From: an uncultured Sinobacteraceae bacterium
GTDB taxonomy: Bacteria > Pseudomonadota > Gammaproteobacteria > Nevskiales > Nevskiaceae
Assembly: GCA_903822975.1 (NCBI GenBank)
Contig: CAIJRD010000002.1
Location: forward strand, 1-64,000
Direction of reading: 5' to 3'
Length of the DNA: 64,000 bases
Shown here: one piece after another, positions 19,299 to 28,428 of the stretch
Layout: each line of letters opens with the position of its first letter
Position numbering within the stretch: the stretch's first letter is position 1
Program-made: the position numbers and the translations under genes
Notes under the pieces: model-generated
What the model saw: the letters and a program-made list of their open reading frames with translations, nothing else
Databases searched by the model: none
What the model was told of the DNA's origin: nothing

Positions 19299-20011
19299 AG
19301 CCGAGTAGCGAAAGTCTGCAGTGCGCGCTGGACTACCGCTTCGTCGACGAGCGCTGGCTCAAACGTGCGCTGACACATCGAAGTGCAGCGCACGACAACA
19401 ACGAGCGGCTCGAATTCCTCGGCGACGCGCTGCTGAATCTGGTCGTGGCCGACCTCGTGTTCCACGAATATTCCAAGCTGCCGGAAGGCGACTTGTCGCG
19501 TCTGCGTGCAGCGCTGGTGCGTGAATCGAGCCTCGCCGCAATCGCACGTTCGCTGTCGATCGGCGAACACCTGGAACTCGGCGCCGGCGAGCTGCGCAGC
19601 GGCGGTTTCCGGCGCGATTCGATTCTGGCCGATACGCTGGAGGCACTGATCGGCGCGGTGTATCTCGATGGTGGCTTCGACGCGGGTCGCGCCCTGTGCC
19701 TGCGAATGATGAAGGCGCCGCTCGCCGAACTGCCGGAGCCGGCCAAGCTGAAGGACGCCAAGACCCAGCTGCAGGAATTCCTGCAAGCACGCTCGCGTCC
19801 CTTGCCCGAATACGAAGTGCTGACCGAGGAGGGCCCGGCGCATCGGCGCCATTTCGCGGTCAGTTGCAAACTGGTCGATGATGTACAGACCGCCGTCGGC
19901 GAAGGCAGCAGCCGCAAACTCGCGGAGCAACGCGCCGCCCAACAACTGCTCGATCTGCTGGAGCGCGCGCCGCGCCCGCAGCCGGGCCCAGGAAGTGATG
20001 AAGATGCGTAG
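19295..20011 (+). CDS. rnc: Ribonuclease III
   Basis: A 238-residue double-strand-specific endoribonuclease for rRNA and mRNA processing. The RNase III signature NERLEFLGDALL is at about residues 36-47, the second acidic site is in DTLEALIGAVYLD, and the dsRNA-binding domain occupies the C-terminal third (PLPEYEVL...HFAVSCKL...GEGSSRKLAEQRAAQ). The likely start is TTG 19295, overlapping the DUF4845 stop; no in-frame ATG precedes the homologous region. It overlaps era by 14 bp. Confidence 0.93.
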   Translation: MKPSSESLQCALDYRFVDERWLKRALTHRSAAHDNNERLEFLGDALLNLVVADLVFHEYSKLPEGDLSRLRAALVRESSLAAIARSLSIGEHLELGAGELRSGGFRRDSILADTLEALIGAVYLDGGFDAGRALCLRMMKAPLAELPEPAKLKDAKTQLQEFLQARSRPLPEYEVLTEEGPAHRRHFAVSCKLVDDVQTAVGEGSSRKLAEQRAAQQLLDLLERAPRPQPGPGSDEDA

Positions 20012-20885
20012 TGGAATGATTGCCGTTGTCGGCAGACCGAATGTCGGCAAGTCCTCGCTGGTGAATGCGCTGGTCGGCCGCAAGGTAAGTATCGTCGCGC
20101 CGAAGCCGCAGACTACGCGGCACCGCATTCAGGGCGTGCTGCATGGCGAGCAGGGCCAGATCGTTTTCATCGATACGCCCGGCATGCACTTGAAGGCGCC
20201 GCGCGCGCTCAACAAGTTCATGAACGAAGCCGCCAATGGCAGTCTGCAGGATGTCGACGCGGTGCTGTTCGTCGTCGAAGCCGGCCGCTGGACCGAGGAA
20301 GACGAAGCGGTGGTGGAGAAGCTCAAGCACGTCAAGGCGCCGGTCGGCCTGGCGATCAACAAGGTCGACAAGCTCAGCGACAAGGGCAAGCTATTGCCGG
20401 AAATGGAGCGGCTCGCCGCACTGCATCCGTTTGAATTCATGGTGCCGCTATCGGCGACCAAGGGCAGCAATCTCGACGGCCTGCTGAAAGAGCTCTACGC
20501 GCGCGTGCCCGAAGGGCCAGCGCTGTATCCGGAAGGCCAGATCACCGGCCACGATCTCGCATTCACGATTTCCGAAACGGTCCGCGAGAAGCTGATGCGC
20601 GCACTGGCGCAGGAGCTGCCGTATGCGCTGACGGTGGAAACCGAAACGATCGAACGCGAAGGCGCCTTGCTGAAGACCTCGGCGATCATCTGGGTCGAGC
20701 GCGAAGGCCAGAAGGCGATCATCATCGGCGAGGACGGTGGCATGCTCAAGCGCATCGGCACGGCAGCGCGACGCGAACTCGAAGTGCTGACTGGTGCGCG
20801 CGTCTACTTAAAGCTGTGGGTGCGTGTGAAGAACAACTGGACCGACGATCCGCAGGCGCTGCATCGCTTCGGCTACCAGCAGTGA
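19998..20885 (+). CDS. era: GTPase Era
   Basis: A 295-residue GTPase required for 16S rRNA maturation and 30S assembly. G1 GRPNVGKSS, the switch region KPQTTRHRIQG, G3 DTPG and G4 NKVD are present, followed by a C-terminal KH RNA-binding domain (GALLKTSAIIWVEREGQKAIIIGEDG). A GGAAG site precedes ATG 19998 by a few bases; ATG 20004 is an alternative. A short GC hairpin (20886-20900, CGCGGC-gaa-GCCGCG) follows the stop without a U-tract. Confidence 0.95.
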   Translation: MKMRSGMIAVVGRPNVGKSSLVNALVGRKVSIVAPKPQTTRHRIQGVLHGEQGQIVFIDTPGMHLKAPRALNKFMNEAANGSLQDVDAVLFVVEAGRWTEEDEAVVEKLKHVKAPVGLAINKVDKLSDKGKLLPEMERLAALHPFEFMVPLSATKGSNLDGLLKELYARVPEGPALYPEGQITGHDLAFTISETVREKLMRALAQELPYALTVETETIEREGALLKTSAIIWVEREGQKAIIIGEDGGMLKRIGTAARRELEVLTGARVYLKLWVRVKNNWTDDPQALHRFGYQQ

Positions 20886-21241
20886 CGCGGCGAAGCCGCG
20901 CGGTAGCAATATGGCGTTGACGCCACATCGACCACTCTCCGCAACCCGCAGTCCCGTTGCAGGCATCCGGCCTTTCGGCATGAAACTTCTGGCGTGGCCG
21001 AACGACGCGCGGGATGCCAGCGTTCCGCCGAACTGAGCATGATGCGCTGCCGATCTTCGCAGCCGCCCGATAGTAGTCCGCGCAGTGACGATTGCACTGT
21101 GGACAATCGCTCCGTAGACCATCGCGCAGTGGACGATGGCCGCATCGCTGGCGCAGCCGGCGTTGTCCTTATCGTCGCCGGTGTTCGCGAATGCCAGCGT
21201 GCGGCAATCGGCGGAGTCACAACCGGCGCCGGTGGATTCGC
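20886..21241. other. era-recO intergenic region with decayed 15-bp repeats
   Basis: This 356-bp gap has no convincing gene. It begins with a small GC hairpin at 20886-20900. At 21081-21139 four degenerate units of about 15 bp are visible (for example cactgtggacaatcg, ctccgtagaccatcg, cgcagtggacgatgg). recO is normally coupled to era, so the insertion of repetitive DNA here is notable. Confidence 0.6.
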
Positions 21242-22069
21242 ATGAACCGCGTTCGCGTCGAGTTCGAGCCGGCGTATCTGTTGTCGCAACGACCTTATCG
21301 TGAGACCAGCCAGTTGGTCGAAGCCTTCACCGCAACGCACGGCCGCATCGGCCTGGTCGCGCGCGGTGTGCGCGGACCCAAGGCCAAACACCGCGGCGTG
21401 TTGCGGCCGTTTGCGCCACTCCTGTTGTCTTGGACCAGCGTCGGTGATCTCGGCACGCTGACCGACGTCGAACGTGCCGGCGTGTCGCTGCCGCTCTCGG
21501 GCGAGCGCATTTTCTTCGGTTGGTATCTGAACGAATTGCTGCTGCGGCTGCTACAGCGGCACATTCCGCATGAAGACCTTTTCGGCGTTTACGAAGCTGC
21601 GCTGGCGCAGCTGCCGGCATCGAATCCGGACGCGGAAGCGGCCTTGCGCATTTTCGAGAAACGCTTGCTCGGCGAACTCGGGTACGCACCGCCACTGGCC
21701 TCCGACTTCGACGCGGCACGGCGCTACCGATTCGATGCATTCCACGATCACTTCGAACTCGCTGCAGATTCCGACGCGCAGGCCTACCTCGGCAGCGACC
21801 TGATCGCGCTGCGCGACGAGCAACTGCAGACGCGCGAGTCGCTGCGCGCCGCGCGTCGCTTGCTACGCGGTGCGCTGGCGCGCCAATTGGGCGGACGCGA
21901 ACTCGAAACGCCGAAGTTGCTGCGTGCAATGCGTCGCGGCGGTTTTGGTGAAGTCGGCAGCAATTCGATTCCGCCGGCCACGCGATTCGACGCGCTGCTG
22001 AACGAGCCGTCGGATGCGCACACGGTCGCACCGATCGCGCCGTTAGCCGATGATGGGGCGGTGGAATAA
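21242..22069 (+). CDS. recO: DNA repair protein RecO
   Basis: A 275-residue RecO, which with RecR loads RecA onto SSB-coated single-stranded DNA. The N-terminal OB-fold (AYLLSQRPYRETSQLVEAFT, ARGVRGPKAKHRGVLRPF) and the helical C-terminal part (ELLLRLLQRHIPHEDLF, FEKRLLGELGYAP) fit the family. ATG 21242 is at the usual N-terminus. A 54-bp stretch (21459-21512) encoding [17 protein letters not shown] recurs with two mismatches at 51258-51311. Confidence 0.92.
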   Translation: MNRVRVEFEPAYLLSQRPYRETSQLVEAFTATHGRIGLVARGVRGPKAKHRGVLRPFAPLLLSWTSVGDLGTLTDVERAGVSLPLSGERIFFGWYLNELLLRLLQRHIPHEDLFGVYEAALAQLPASNPDAEAALRIFEKRLLGELGYAPPLASDFDAARRYRFDAFHDHFELAADSDAQAYLGSDLIALRDEQLQTRESLRAARRLLRGALARQLGGRELETPKLLRAMRRGGFGEVGSNSIPPATRFDALLNEPSDAHTVAPIAPLADDGAVE

Positions 22070-22283
22070 GCGTCGCCCGATGCTCGCGTCGAGCTGGGTA
22101 TCGAATCCGAAGTCGCGGTTTGTGTTGAACCCCATGCCCGAGGATGTTTTGCGTAGGCAAGTCGCGTTCCGTGTAGAAGCCCGAATGGGTGGGGATGCAG
22201 GCGAGGACCAAGCGTTCGTCGCCCTCAGGTTCTAAACTAGTGCGCGCGAATTCGGTGCGCATTCGCCGAAACCCTTTCTGTCG

Positions 22284-23036
22284 ATGAGCCTTGCGATGTC
22301 CTCTGTTCCGAAGCTGCGTCTCGGCGTCAATATCGATCACGTCGCCACCGTGCGGCAGGCGCGCGGCACCGACTACCCGGACCCCGTGGCCGCGGCCTTG
22401 CTCGCAGCCGGCGCGGGCGCCGACGGAATTACCCTGCACCTGCGCGAAGATCGCCGCCACATTCAGGATCACGATCTCAAGCGCCTGCTGCCGCTATGCC
22501 CTGTGCCGATCAATCTGGAGATGGCGGTCACCGACGAAATGCTGGCAATCGCCTGTGCTGCGCGGCCGGCGCACGTCTGTCTGGTGCCCGAGAAGCGCCA
22601 GGAACGCACCACCGAAGGCGGTCTCGATATTGCCGGCGCGCCGCGACTGATCGCGCAAGCCTGCGCGCGATTGCACGATGCCGGTATCGCGGTTTCACTG
22701 TTCATCGATCCCGAAGCCGCTCAGTTGGATGCCGCGCAGGGACTCGCGCCCAATCTTGAGATCAATACTGGCGCCTACGCCGAAGCCAACGACGCAAAGA
22801 CGCGCGACGCGCTGATCGAGAAGATCGCCGGATTCGCCCGGTCTGCGACTGCGGCCGGCTTCCAGGTGCACGCCGGCCATGGGCTCAACTGCGACAACGT
22901 CGCTCCGGTCGCGGCGATTGCCGATATCGTCGAACTCAACATCGGCCACGCCCTGATTGCACGCGCGCTGTTCATCGGCCTGCCGGGCGCGATTGCCGAG
23001 TTGCGCGCCGAGATGCTACGCGCACGCGGTCACTGA
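22284..23036 (+). CDS. pdxJ: Pyridoxine 5'-phosphate synthase
   Basis: A 250-residue TIM-barrel enzyme that condenses 3-amino-2-oxopropyl phosphate with deoxyxylulose 5-phosphate to give pyridoxine 5'-phosphate. Family segments LGVNIDHVATVRQARGT, HLREDRRHIQDHD, CLVPEKRQERTTEGGLD and HAGHGLNCDNV are intact. ATG 22296 is a possible alternative start. It sits in the conserved era-recO-pdxJ-acpS order, with a 214-bp gap after recO. Confidence 0.95.
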   Translation: MSLAMSSVPKLRLGVNIDHVATVRQARGTDYPDPVAAALLAAGAGADGITLHLREDRRHIQDHDLKRLLPLCPVPINLEMAVTDEMLAIACAARPAHVCLVPEKRQERTTEGGLDIAGAPRLIAQACARLHDAGIAVSLFIDPEAAQLDAAQGLAPNLEINTGAYAEANDAKTRDALIEKIAGFARSATAAGFQVHAGHGLNCDNVAPVAAIADIVELNIGHALIARALFIGLPGAIAELRAEMLRARGH

Positions 23037-23038
23037 GC

Positions 23039-23455
23039 GTGACCATGCCGCGGTTCGAGCCGCAGCCGCAGCAGATTTACGGAATCGGGACTGATCTGCT
23101 GCGCATCTCCCGCGGCGAAGAACTGTGGCAGCGTTGGGGTGCGAAAGCCGCCGACAAACTGCTGCATCCGCTGGAGCGCGCCCAGTTCGAAGCCTCGCAT
23201 CGACGCGGACATTTCCTCGCGCGTGCGTTCGCAGCCAAGGAGGCGTTCGTCAAAGCACTCGGCACCGGCTTCCACGGCGTTGACTTCAGCGATGTCGGCG
23301 TGACCCGCGAACCCGACTGTCGTCCGCAATTCGTGTTCAGCGATTCACTGACCTTGCGCATGCGGCAGCTCGGTGTCACCGCTGCGCACTTGTCGCTGAG
23401 CGACGACGGCGATCACGTGTTTGCGTTCGCGATCCTCGAGCGCGACGCGCGTTAG
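23039..23455 (+). CDS. acpS: Holo-[acyl-carrier-protein] synthase
   Basis: A 138-residue phosphopantetheinyl transferase that activates ACP for fatty-acid synthesis. The magnesium-binding Asp is in YGIGTDLLRI and the Glu/Lys motif is in ARAFAAKEAFVKALGTG. GTG 23039 and ATG 23045 are both possible starts, 2 and 8 bp after pdxJ; the ATG lacks any clear advantage. It converges on the kinase gene, leaving only 9 bp between stop codons. Confidence 0.92.
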   Translation: MTMPRFEPQPQQIYGIGTDLLRISRGEELWQRWGAKAADKLLHPLERAQFEASHRRGHFLARAFAAKEAFVKALGTGFHGVDFSDVGVTREPDCRPQFVFSDSLTLRMRQLGVTAAHLSLSDDGDHVFAFAILERDAR

Positions 23456-23464
23456 CCGAGGCGC

Positions 23465-26227
23465 CTAAAGCGCCCACAGTTGCGAATAGTCGCCGTCTCG
23501 CTGCGCATGCAAGGCGATTTGCGCTTTCGGGCTGTCGGCGCCGAAGCTGCGCTGCAGCAGCGCATAAGCAGCCGCGGCGTAGCGTCGAGCGGTGTCTTCA
23601 TCGCCTTCAAGATGCCGCAAGTGAGCCAGTTGCAGCTGGTACCGCGCCATCGCGGGGCTGTCGGCGGTGTAGGCCTGTTCCGCGCGCTCGACGCTGCCGT
23701 CGAGCAGTGTGTGGGCAGCCGCCAGATCGTGATCGGCCATCAGCGTTTCCGCCAGCGTACCGGCGATGTCGAGCGTGTACGGATGCGCGATGCCCAAGCC
23801 GTCGACCGACAACCGGTAGGCGCGTTGCAGCAGCTCACGCGCGTCGGCGCGACGTCCACTGCGCAGATACGCCTGACCGAGCGCGTTCATCGCGAGACGG
23901 GTGACGTGATTGCCTTCGCCGATCACCTGCATTTGCTTGCGGTAGAGATCTTCAAGTGTGGGGATGGCAGATGCCAGATCGCTGCGTCTGAGTGCGATCA
24001 GCCCCTGCAGATACTGCGCTTGCAGCGTGGTCGAGTGGATTGGTGACAGCGCTTTCACCGTGCTGTTGCGCACCTGTGCGGCGAGGGCATTGGCCTCATC
24101 GAGATGACCGGTGACCAGCCACAGGTTCGCGCGCGTCAGGTCGAGCCAGCTGAGCAGCGCGTTGTCCTCGCCATATTTTTTCAGATAGACGATGCGTGAG
24201 TCGCCGAGCAACTGATCCGCACGCGCGTACTGGCCCAGCTCGGTTGCGCATTCGGCAAGGTCCCAGCGGACTTCGGCGATCTCCTCGCCGTCGACGGTCG
24301 GTTTCGCCACCTGCGGGCCAAGCAGCGAATCGCCGAGCGTTTCGCAGTTGCGGTAGTGGCCGCGCATGTATTCGATCCAGGCGAGGCTCGAGCGCGCGTC
24401 GTACAAATCATTGAGCGAGGCTGCACCCGCCGCTTGGAAGTGTGTTCCGGCGGTCTTGTAAAGCTGCTCGGCCTCGTCGAAGCGATCCTGCCGCCAGGCG
24501 ACCTCGGCCAGTTGCAGCCGGATCTGGTCGGTCAGCGGATCGCTGTCGCCGTTGGCGGATGCGCTGTCGGCGAGCGCACTTTCCAGCATCAGGCGCGAGG
24601 CATCGAGCAGTGCCAGCGAGTAGTACGCGCTGCCGATGGTGAGCCCGAGCTGCGCGGCCACTGCGGGCTGCGTTTTGCGTAGCGCCGGAAGTTCTTTCGC
24701 AGCACTGTCGAGCAGCGCATCGACAGTGACCTTGCGGCCGCCGCCGGCGACGAACGGGTCGGCGGCGCTGAGCACGTCGTCGTTCAGAAAGCGGTTGACG
24801 GCCGTGGTCGTGGCCATGGCGATCTCGGCGCGTCGCTGCGCGGCGCTGGCCCGCAGGTACAGCAGGCTGGTGATGGACAGACCGAGCAGCAGCACGGCCG
24901 CGAGCCGCCATTGCCAGCGGCGCACGCCGCGACTGCGTTCCAGTTCGCGCTGGGCCTGCTGTGCGCGCGCAAACGCGGAAAGCTGTGCTTCGCGCGCCGC
25001 ACGGCGCGGCTCCAGTTCGCGCAGACGGCGTGCGAGTTCTGCGGCCGAACCGAGCCGATGCGCCGGCAGCAGGTCGGCGGCGGCGGCGATGTCTTCGCGC
25101 AACAGCGCGTCGTCGACATCGCGTTCCCAACCCGGCGCCAGCGGACGACGCAGGTCGCCCACGGCGAGTTGATACAGGATGACGCCGAGCGCGTAGACGT
25201 CCGACTGCTGCGTGGCCGGCTGGCCGGCGAGCACCTCCGGCGCCAGATACAGGGGCGTGCCGCCGCTCGACGCGGACGACTCCAGTTGCGATCCGAGCCG
25301 GGTGATCTTCAGGGCTTGCAGGCGTTCGGCGTCGAGCACGCTGCCGCTGCCGAAGTCCGCCAGGCGCACTTGCGGGGCGACGTCGGCGGTGCTCATCAAC
25401 AGCACGTTCGCGGGCTTCAGGTCCTTGTGCAGAACGCCGGCCGAATGCGCATCGCCGAGCGCATCGGCGATCTGCAGCACGATGTCGAGACGCCGCGACC
25501 ACGGGATCGCAATGCCGCCTTGCGCCTGCAGCCAGTCCTCCAGGCTGCCGCCCTCGCAGTACTCCAGTTCGAGGTACCAGGGCGCGAGCTGGAAGTTCCA
25601 GTCGAACAGTCGGACCACGCGGTCGCTGTGGCCCTGCACATTGTTCAGGAGTCGATAGATCGTGACTTCGCGCTGCAGATTGAGTAGCGCGGTTTCGGTC
25701 GTCGCGAGCTTGAACACGCGTTGCTCGCCGGTTTTGACATGCACGCCGAGCCAGGTTTCGCCGGCTGCTGCGAGCTTGCGCTGCAGTTGCCAGTGCGGTC
25801 GTTGCGGCAGAAAGTCGCCGGCTTCCACGGCACGCACCGGCGCTGGCGCTGCGATCGTTTCGCTGTCGATCGGTAAAGGATCGATTGCCAGCTGATAGCC
25901 GTAGCCGTGGACCGTGGTGATCAGCGTCTGATCGTCGTCGCCGATGGCGAGCCGCAGCTTGGCGACACAGCCGGCCAAAGCCGCTTCGGTGACGATGCGG
26001 CCATTCCAAAGCGCGGCGATGAGCTCGTCCTTGCTGACCAGCTGGCAGGGGCGACGCAGCAACAGCATCAGCAGATTGAGCGGCTTCGGTTCGATGCTGA
26101 CGACCGCACCGCGCACGCGCAGCTCGCGCCGGACCTCGTCGAGTTCGCAATCGCCGAGTCGCCAGCGCGCAGCATGCAACGGTGGGCCTGCCACTCCGTC
26201 GAAATTCGGACGGATACGCTTAGCCAA
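23465..26227 (-). CDS. Winged-helix / Ser-Thr kinase / TPR membrane protein
   Basis: A 920-residue composite protein. Residues about 15-115 form an OmpR/PhoB-type winged-helix DNA-binding domain (VSIEPKPLNLLMLLLRR, VVTEAALAGCVAKLR-like, TTVHGYGYQL). Residues about 148-405 form a protein kinase: Lys173, Glu187, HKD at 267-269 (Arg replaced by Lys in HRD), Asn274, DFG at 291-293 and APE at 329-331. One transmembrane segment lies near 441-457, and the remainder holds TPR-like helical repeats. It therefore could bind DNA and phosphorylate targets at the membrane. It is transcribed divergently from the steroid block (394-bp shared gap), making it a candidate regulator; that is inference. Confidence 0.85.
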   Translation of the reverse strand: MAKRIRPNFDGVAGPPLHAARWRLGDCELDEVRRELRVRGAVVSIEPKPLNLLMLLLRRPCQLVSKDELIAALWNGRIVTEAALAGCVAKLRLAIGDDDQTLITTVHGYGYQLAIDPLPIDSETIAAPAPVRAVEAGDFLPQRPHWQLQRKLAAAGETWLGVHVKTGEQRVFKLATTETALLNLQREVTIYRLLNNVQGHSDRVVRLFDWNFQLAPWYLELEYCEGGSLEDWLQAQGGIAIPWSRRLDIVLQIADALGDAHSAGVLHKDLKPANVLLMSTADVAPQVRLADFGSGSVLDAERLQALKITRLGSQLESSASSGGTPLYLAPEVLAGQPATQQSDVYALGVILYQLAVGDLRRPLAPGWERDVDDALLREDIAAAADLLPAHRLGSAAELARRLRELEPRRAAREAQLSAFARAQQAQRELERSRGVRRWQWRLAAVLLLGLSITSLLYLRASAAQRRAEIAMATTTAVNRFLNDDVLSAADPFVAGGGRKVTVDALLDSAAKELPALRKTQPAVAAQLGLTIGSAYYSLALLDASRLMLESALADSASANGDSDPLTDQIRLQLAEVAWRQDRFDEAEQLYKTAGTHFQAAGAASLNDLYDARSSLAWIEYMRGHYRNCETLGDSLLGPQVAKPTVDGEEIAEVRWDLAECATELGQYARADQLLGDSRIVYLKKYGEDNALLSWLDLTRANLWLVTGHLDEANALAAQVRNSTVKALSPIHSTTLQAQYLQGLIALRRSDLASAIPTLEDLYRKQMQVIGEGNHVTRLAMNALGQAYLRSGRRADARELLQRAYRLSVDGLGIAHPYTLDIAGTLAETLMADHDLAAAHTLLDGSVERAEQAYTADSPAMARYQLQLAHLRHLEGDEDTARRYAAAAYALLQRSFGADSPKAQIALHAQRDGDYSQLWAL

Positions 26228-26621
26228 TGATGATTCCCCTGAAACGCCGAGTCCCGCTCAACCGCTTTATTGTCAGATCAACCGTAGCCCTCGGGGACGG
26301 CAACGTCAATCGGTCAAGAATGCGACTTTCGATGTAGAAAATCGCAGGGAAAAGGCCGGCGCCGGGTGGTACCCGAGCGACATGGCGGTAGCGGCTCACC
26401 AAGGGTCGACGAAGGTCTCGCATCCGGTCAATTTACTTCCGTTCGCAGGATACAAGTGGGATCCGAGCGGGGTAAGAGTGGGGTTCCGGTGGTGTTCGCG
26501 TGCGCGCGGGCGAGGAGGTCGCGCAGATCACCGAAAAGCAGTCTCACCCCAACGGATGAAGCTGTAGCGGCGGGCGCTCTCGATAATCGCCACACCTGAA
26601 AATTGCTGGCCGACTCGCCCC
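26228..26621. other. Divergent intergenic region, kinase / steroid block
   Basis: This 394-bp gap separates the minus-strand kinase gene from the plus-strand steroid-catabolism block and must hold both promoters. I see no clear -10/-35 pair, no KstR2-like operator and no gene; short open frames here lack ribosome sites and any recognisable sequence. Confidence 0.5.
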
Positions 26622-27512
26622 ATGCCGAAGATCCAAGCACTGTCTTACATCGTCGCCGAGAGCACCGACGTTTCGCGTTGGCTGGTGTTCGCGGAGCAGG
26701 TGCTCGGCATGCAGACCGCGGCGGCGGCCAACGGCGGCCTGTATCTGAAGATGGACCAGCGCCGCTTCCGCCTGGCGGTGGTCAAAGGTGCGGCCGACCG
26801 CTATTTCGCATCCGGCTGGGAAGTGGCCGATCAAGCCGAATTCGATGCCTCGGTGGCGCAGCTGCAGCGCGCCGGTGTCGTGCTCGAGCACGGCGACGCC
26901 GCACTCTGCGCTGCGCGCTGCGTGCAGGCGCTGGTGAGCTTCACCGATCCGGCCGGCAACCGCCACGAACTGGGCTGGGGCTACAACGGGGGTTCGTCGG
27001 CGTTCCAATCGCCGATCGGCGTACGCAGCTTCAAGACCGGCAAGTTCGGAGTGGGCCACACCGTGCTGCCGGCATTGCCGTTCGACGAAACCCTGAAGTT
27101 CTACCGCGAAGTGCTCGGCTTCGGTCTGTCGGACGTGTTCAATTTCCAGCCGGCGCCCGATGCGCCGGTGATGCGCATCTACTTCCTGCACGCCGCCAGC
27201 GGTCGCCACCACAGCGTCGCGCTCGCCGAAATGCCGAGTCCGAGCGGCTGTGTGCACGTCATGGTCGAGGTCGATGACAAGGCCGAGGTCGATCGCGCCG
27301 AAACGCGTCGCGAGCAAAACGGCGTCAAGCTGATGGCGACACTCGGCCAGCACGAGAACGACAAGATGACCTCGTTCTACATGATGACGCCGGGCAACTT
27401 CGCGCTCGAATACGGCTGGGGTGGCATCGAAGTCGACCCGGCCACCTGGGAGACGACGTACACCAAGCAAGTCAGCATCTGGGGCCACGACTTCTCGGTC
27501 GGCTTTCGCTAA
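26622..27512 (+). CDS. Extradiol dioxygenase, HsaC/TesB-like
   Basis: A 296-residue two-domain VOC-fold, type I extradiol dioxygenase of the BphC class. The three iron ligands are in place: His146 (GVGHTVL), His212 (CVHVMVEV) and Glu263 (ALEYGWGG). In steroid degraders the HsaC/TesB members cleave the catecholic A ring of 3,4-DHSA next to C4; a biphenyl- or other catechol-cleaving role cannot be excluded by eye. It is the first gene of the block, 32 bp before ipdA, which supports the steroid assignment, although TesB normally acts earlier than the HIP genes that follow. Confidence 0.8.
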   Translation: MPKIQALSYIVAESTDVSRWLVFAEQVLGMQTAAAANGGLYLKMDQRRFRLAVVKGAADRYFASGWEVADQAEFDASVAQLQRAGVVLEHGDAALCAARCVQALVSFTDPAGNRHELGWGYNGGSSAFQSPIGVRSFKTGKFGVGHTVLPALPFDETLKFYREVLGFGLSDVFNFQPAPDAPVMRIYFLHAASGRHHSVALAEMPSPSGCVHVMVEVDDKAEVDRAETRREQNGVKLMATLGQHENDKMTSFYMMTPGNFALEYGWGGIEVDPATWETTYTKQVSIWGHDFSVGFR

Positions 27513-27544
27513 GCGCTCGACGCTCCCACCCGAAGAAGATCGCA

Positions 27545-28426
27545 ATGGCGCTCGACAAACAACTCACCGCCGCGGCCGTCGTCGCGCAATTGCGTGATGG
27601 CATGACGCTGGGCATCGGCGGCTGGGGTCCACGCCGCAAACCGATGACGCTGGTGCGCGAGATCCTGCGCTCGCCGTTGAAGGATCTCACCGTCGTCGCC
27701 TACGGCGGCCCCGAAGTCGGCATGCTGTGCGCCGCCGGCAAGGTCAAGAAGCTGGTCTACGGCTTCGTGACGATGGATGCGATTCCGCTGGAGCCGTATT
27801 TCCGCAAGGCGCGCGAAGCCGGCGCACTGCAAGTGATGGAACTCGACGAGGGCATGTTCGAGTGGGGCCTGCGCGCCGCCGGCATGCGCATGTCGTTCCT
27901 GCCGACGCGCTGCGGACTCGGCACCGATGTAATCAAGCGCAACCCCGAACTGAAAACCATCGCCTCGCCGTACGACGACGGCGAGGTCTATCTGGCGATG
28001 CCGGCACTCAAGCTCGATGCCGCCTTGCTGCACGTCAACGAGGCCGATCGGCTCGGCAACACGCTGATGCGTGCCAACGATCCCTTGTTCGATCACCTGT
28101 TCGCGCGCGCGGCCGATCGCTGCTACGTCAGCACCGAAGTGCTGCACGACAAACTCGAACTCGACGGGGCCACCGCGCGCCTGAATTTCTTCGAACGCTA
28201 TCTGGTCAGCGGCGTCGTGCACGCGCCCTGTGGTGCGCATCCCACCTACAGCGGTCCGGACTACGGCTGGGATCTCGATCATCTGAAGCGCTACAACGCC
28301 TCGGCTGCCGAAGAAGGCGGCTGGGAGGCCTATATGAACGAGTTCGTGCGCTGCAGCGAGAGCGAGTATCTGGCCAAGGTCGGCGGTGTCGAGCGCGTCG
28401 GCAAATTGCGTACGCCGGTGTTCTGA
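27545..28426 (+). CDS. ipdA: COCHEA-CoA hydrolase alpha subunit IpdA
   Basis: A 293-residue class I CoA-transferase-fold subunit. The GGWGPRRKPM segment (residues 25-34) and the LDEGMFEWGLR / FLPTRCGLGTD region (about 100-128), where the catalytic Glu and Arg reported for mycobacterial IpdA should lie, set it apart from ordinary succinyl-CoA-type transferases. With IpdB it hydrolytically opens the last steroid ring during HIP catabolism. The two subunits are 2 bp apart. Neighbours echA20, ipdC, fadA6, fadE30 and ipdF strongly support the assignment. Confidence 0.88.
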   Translation: MALDKQLTAAAVVAQLRDGMTLGIGGWGPRRKPMTLVREILRSPLKDLTVVAYGGPEVGMLCAAGKVKKLVYGFVTMDAIPLEPYFRKAREAGALQVMELDEGMFEWGLRAAGMRMSFLPTRCGLGTDVIKRNPELKTIASPYDDGEVYLAMPALKLDAALLHVNEADRLGNTLMRANDPLFDHLFARAADRCYVSTEVLHDKLELDGATARLNFFERYLVSGVVHAPCGAHPTYSGPDYGWDLDHLKRYNASAAEEGGWEAYMNEFVRCSESEYLAKVGGVERVGKLRTPVF

Positions 28427-28428
28427 AC

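Noticed and set aside
26366..26599. A 77-codon plus-strand frame in the divergent gap
   Set aside because: No ribosome site, low complexity Arg/Ser content, and located where promoters are expected.
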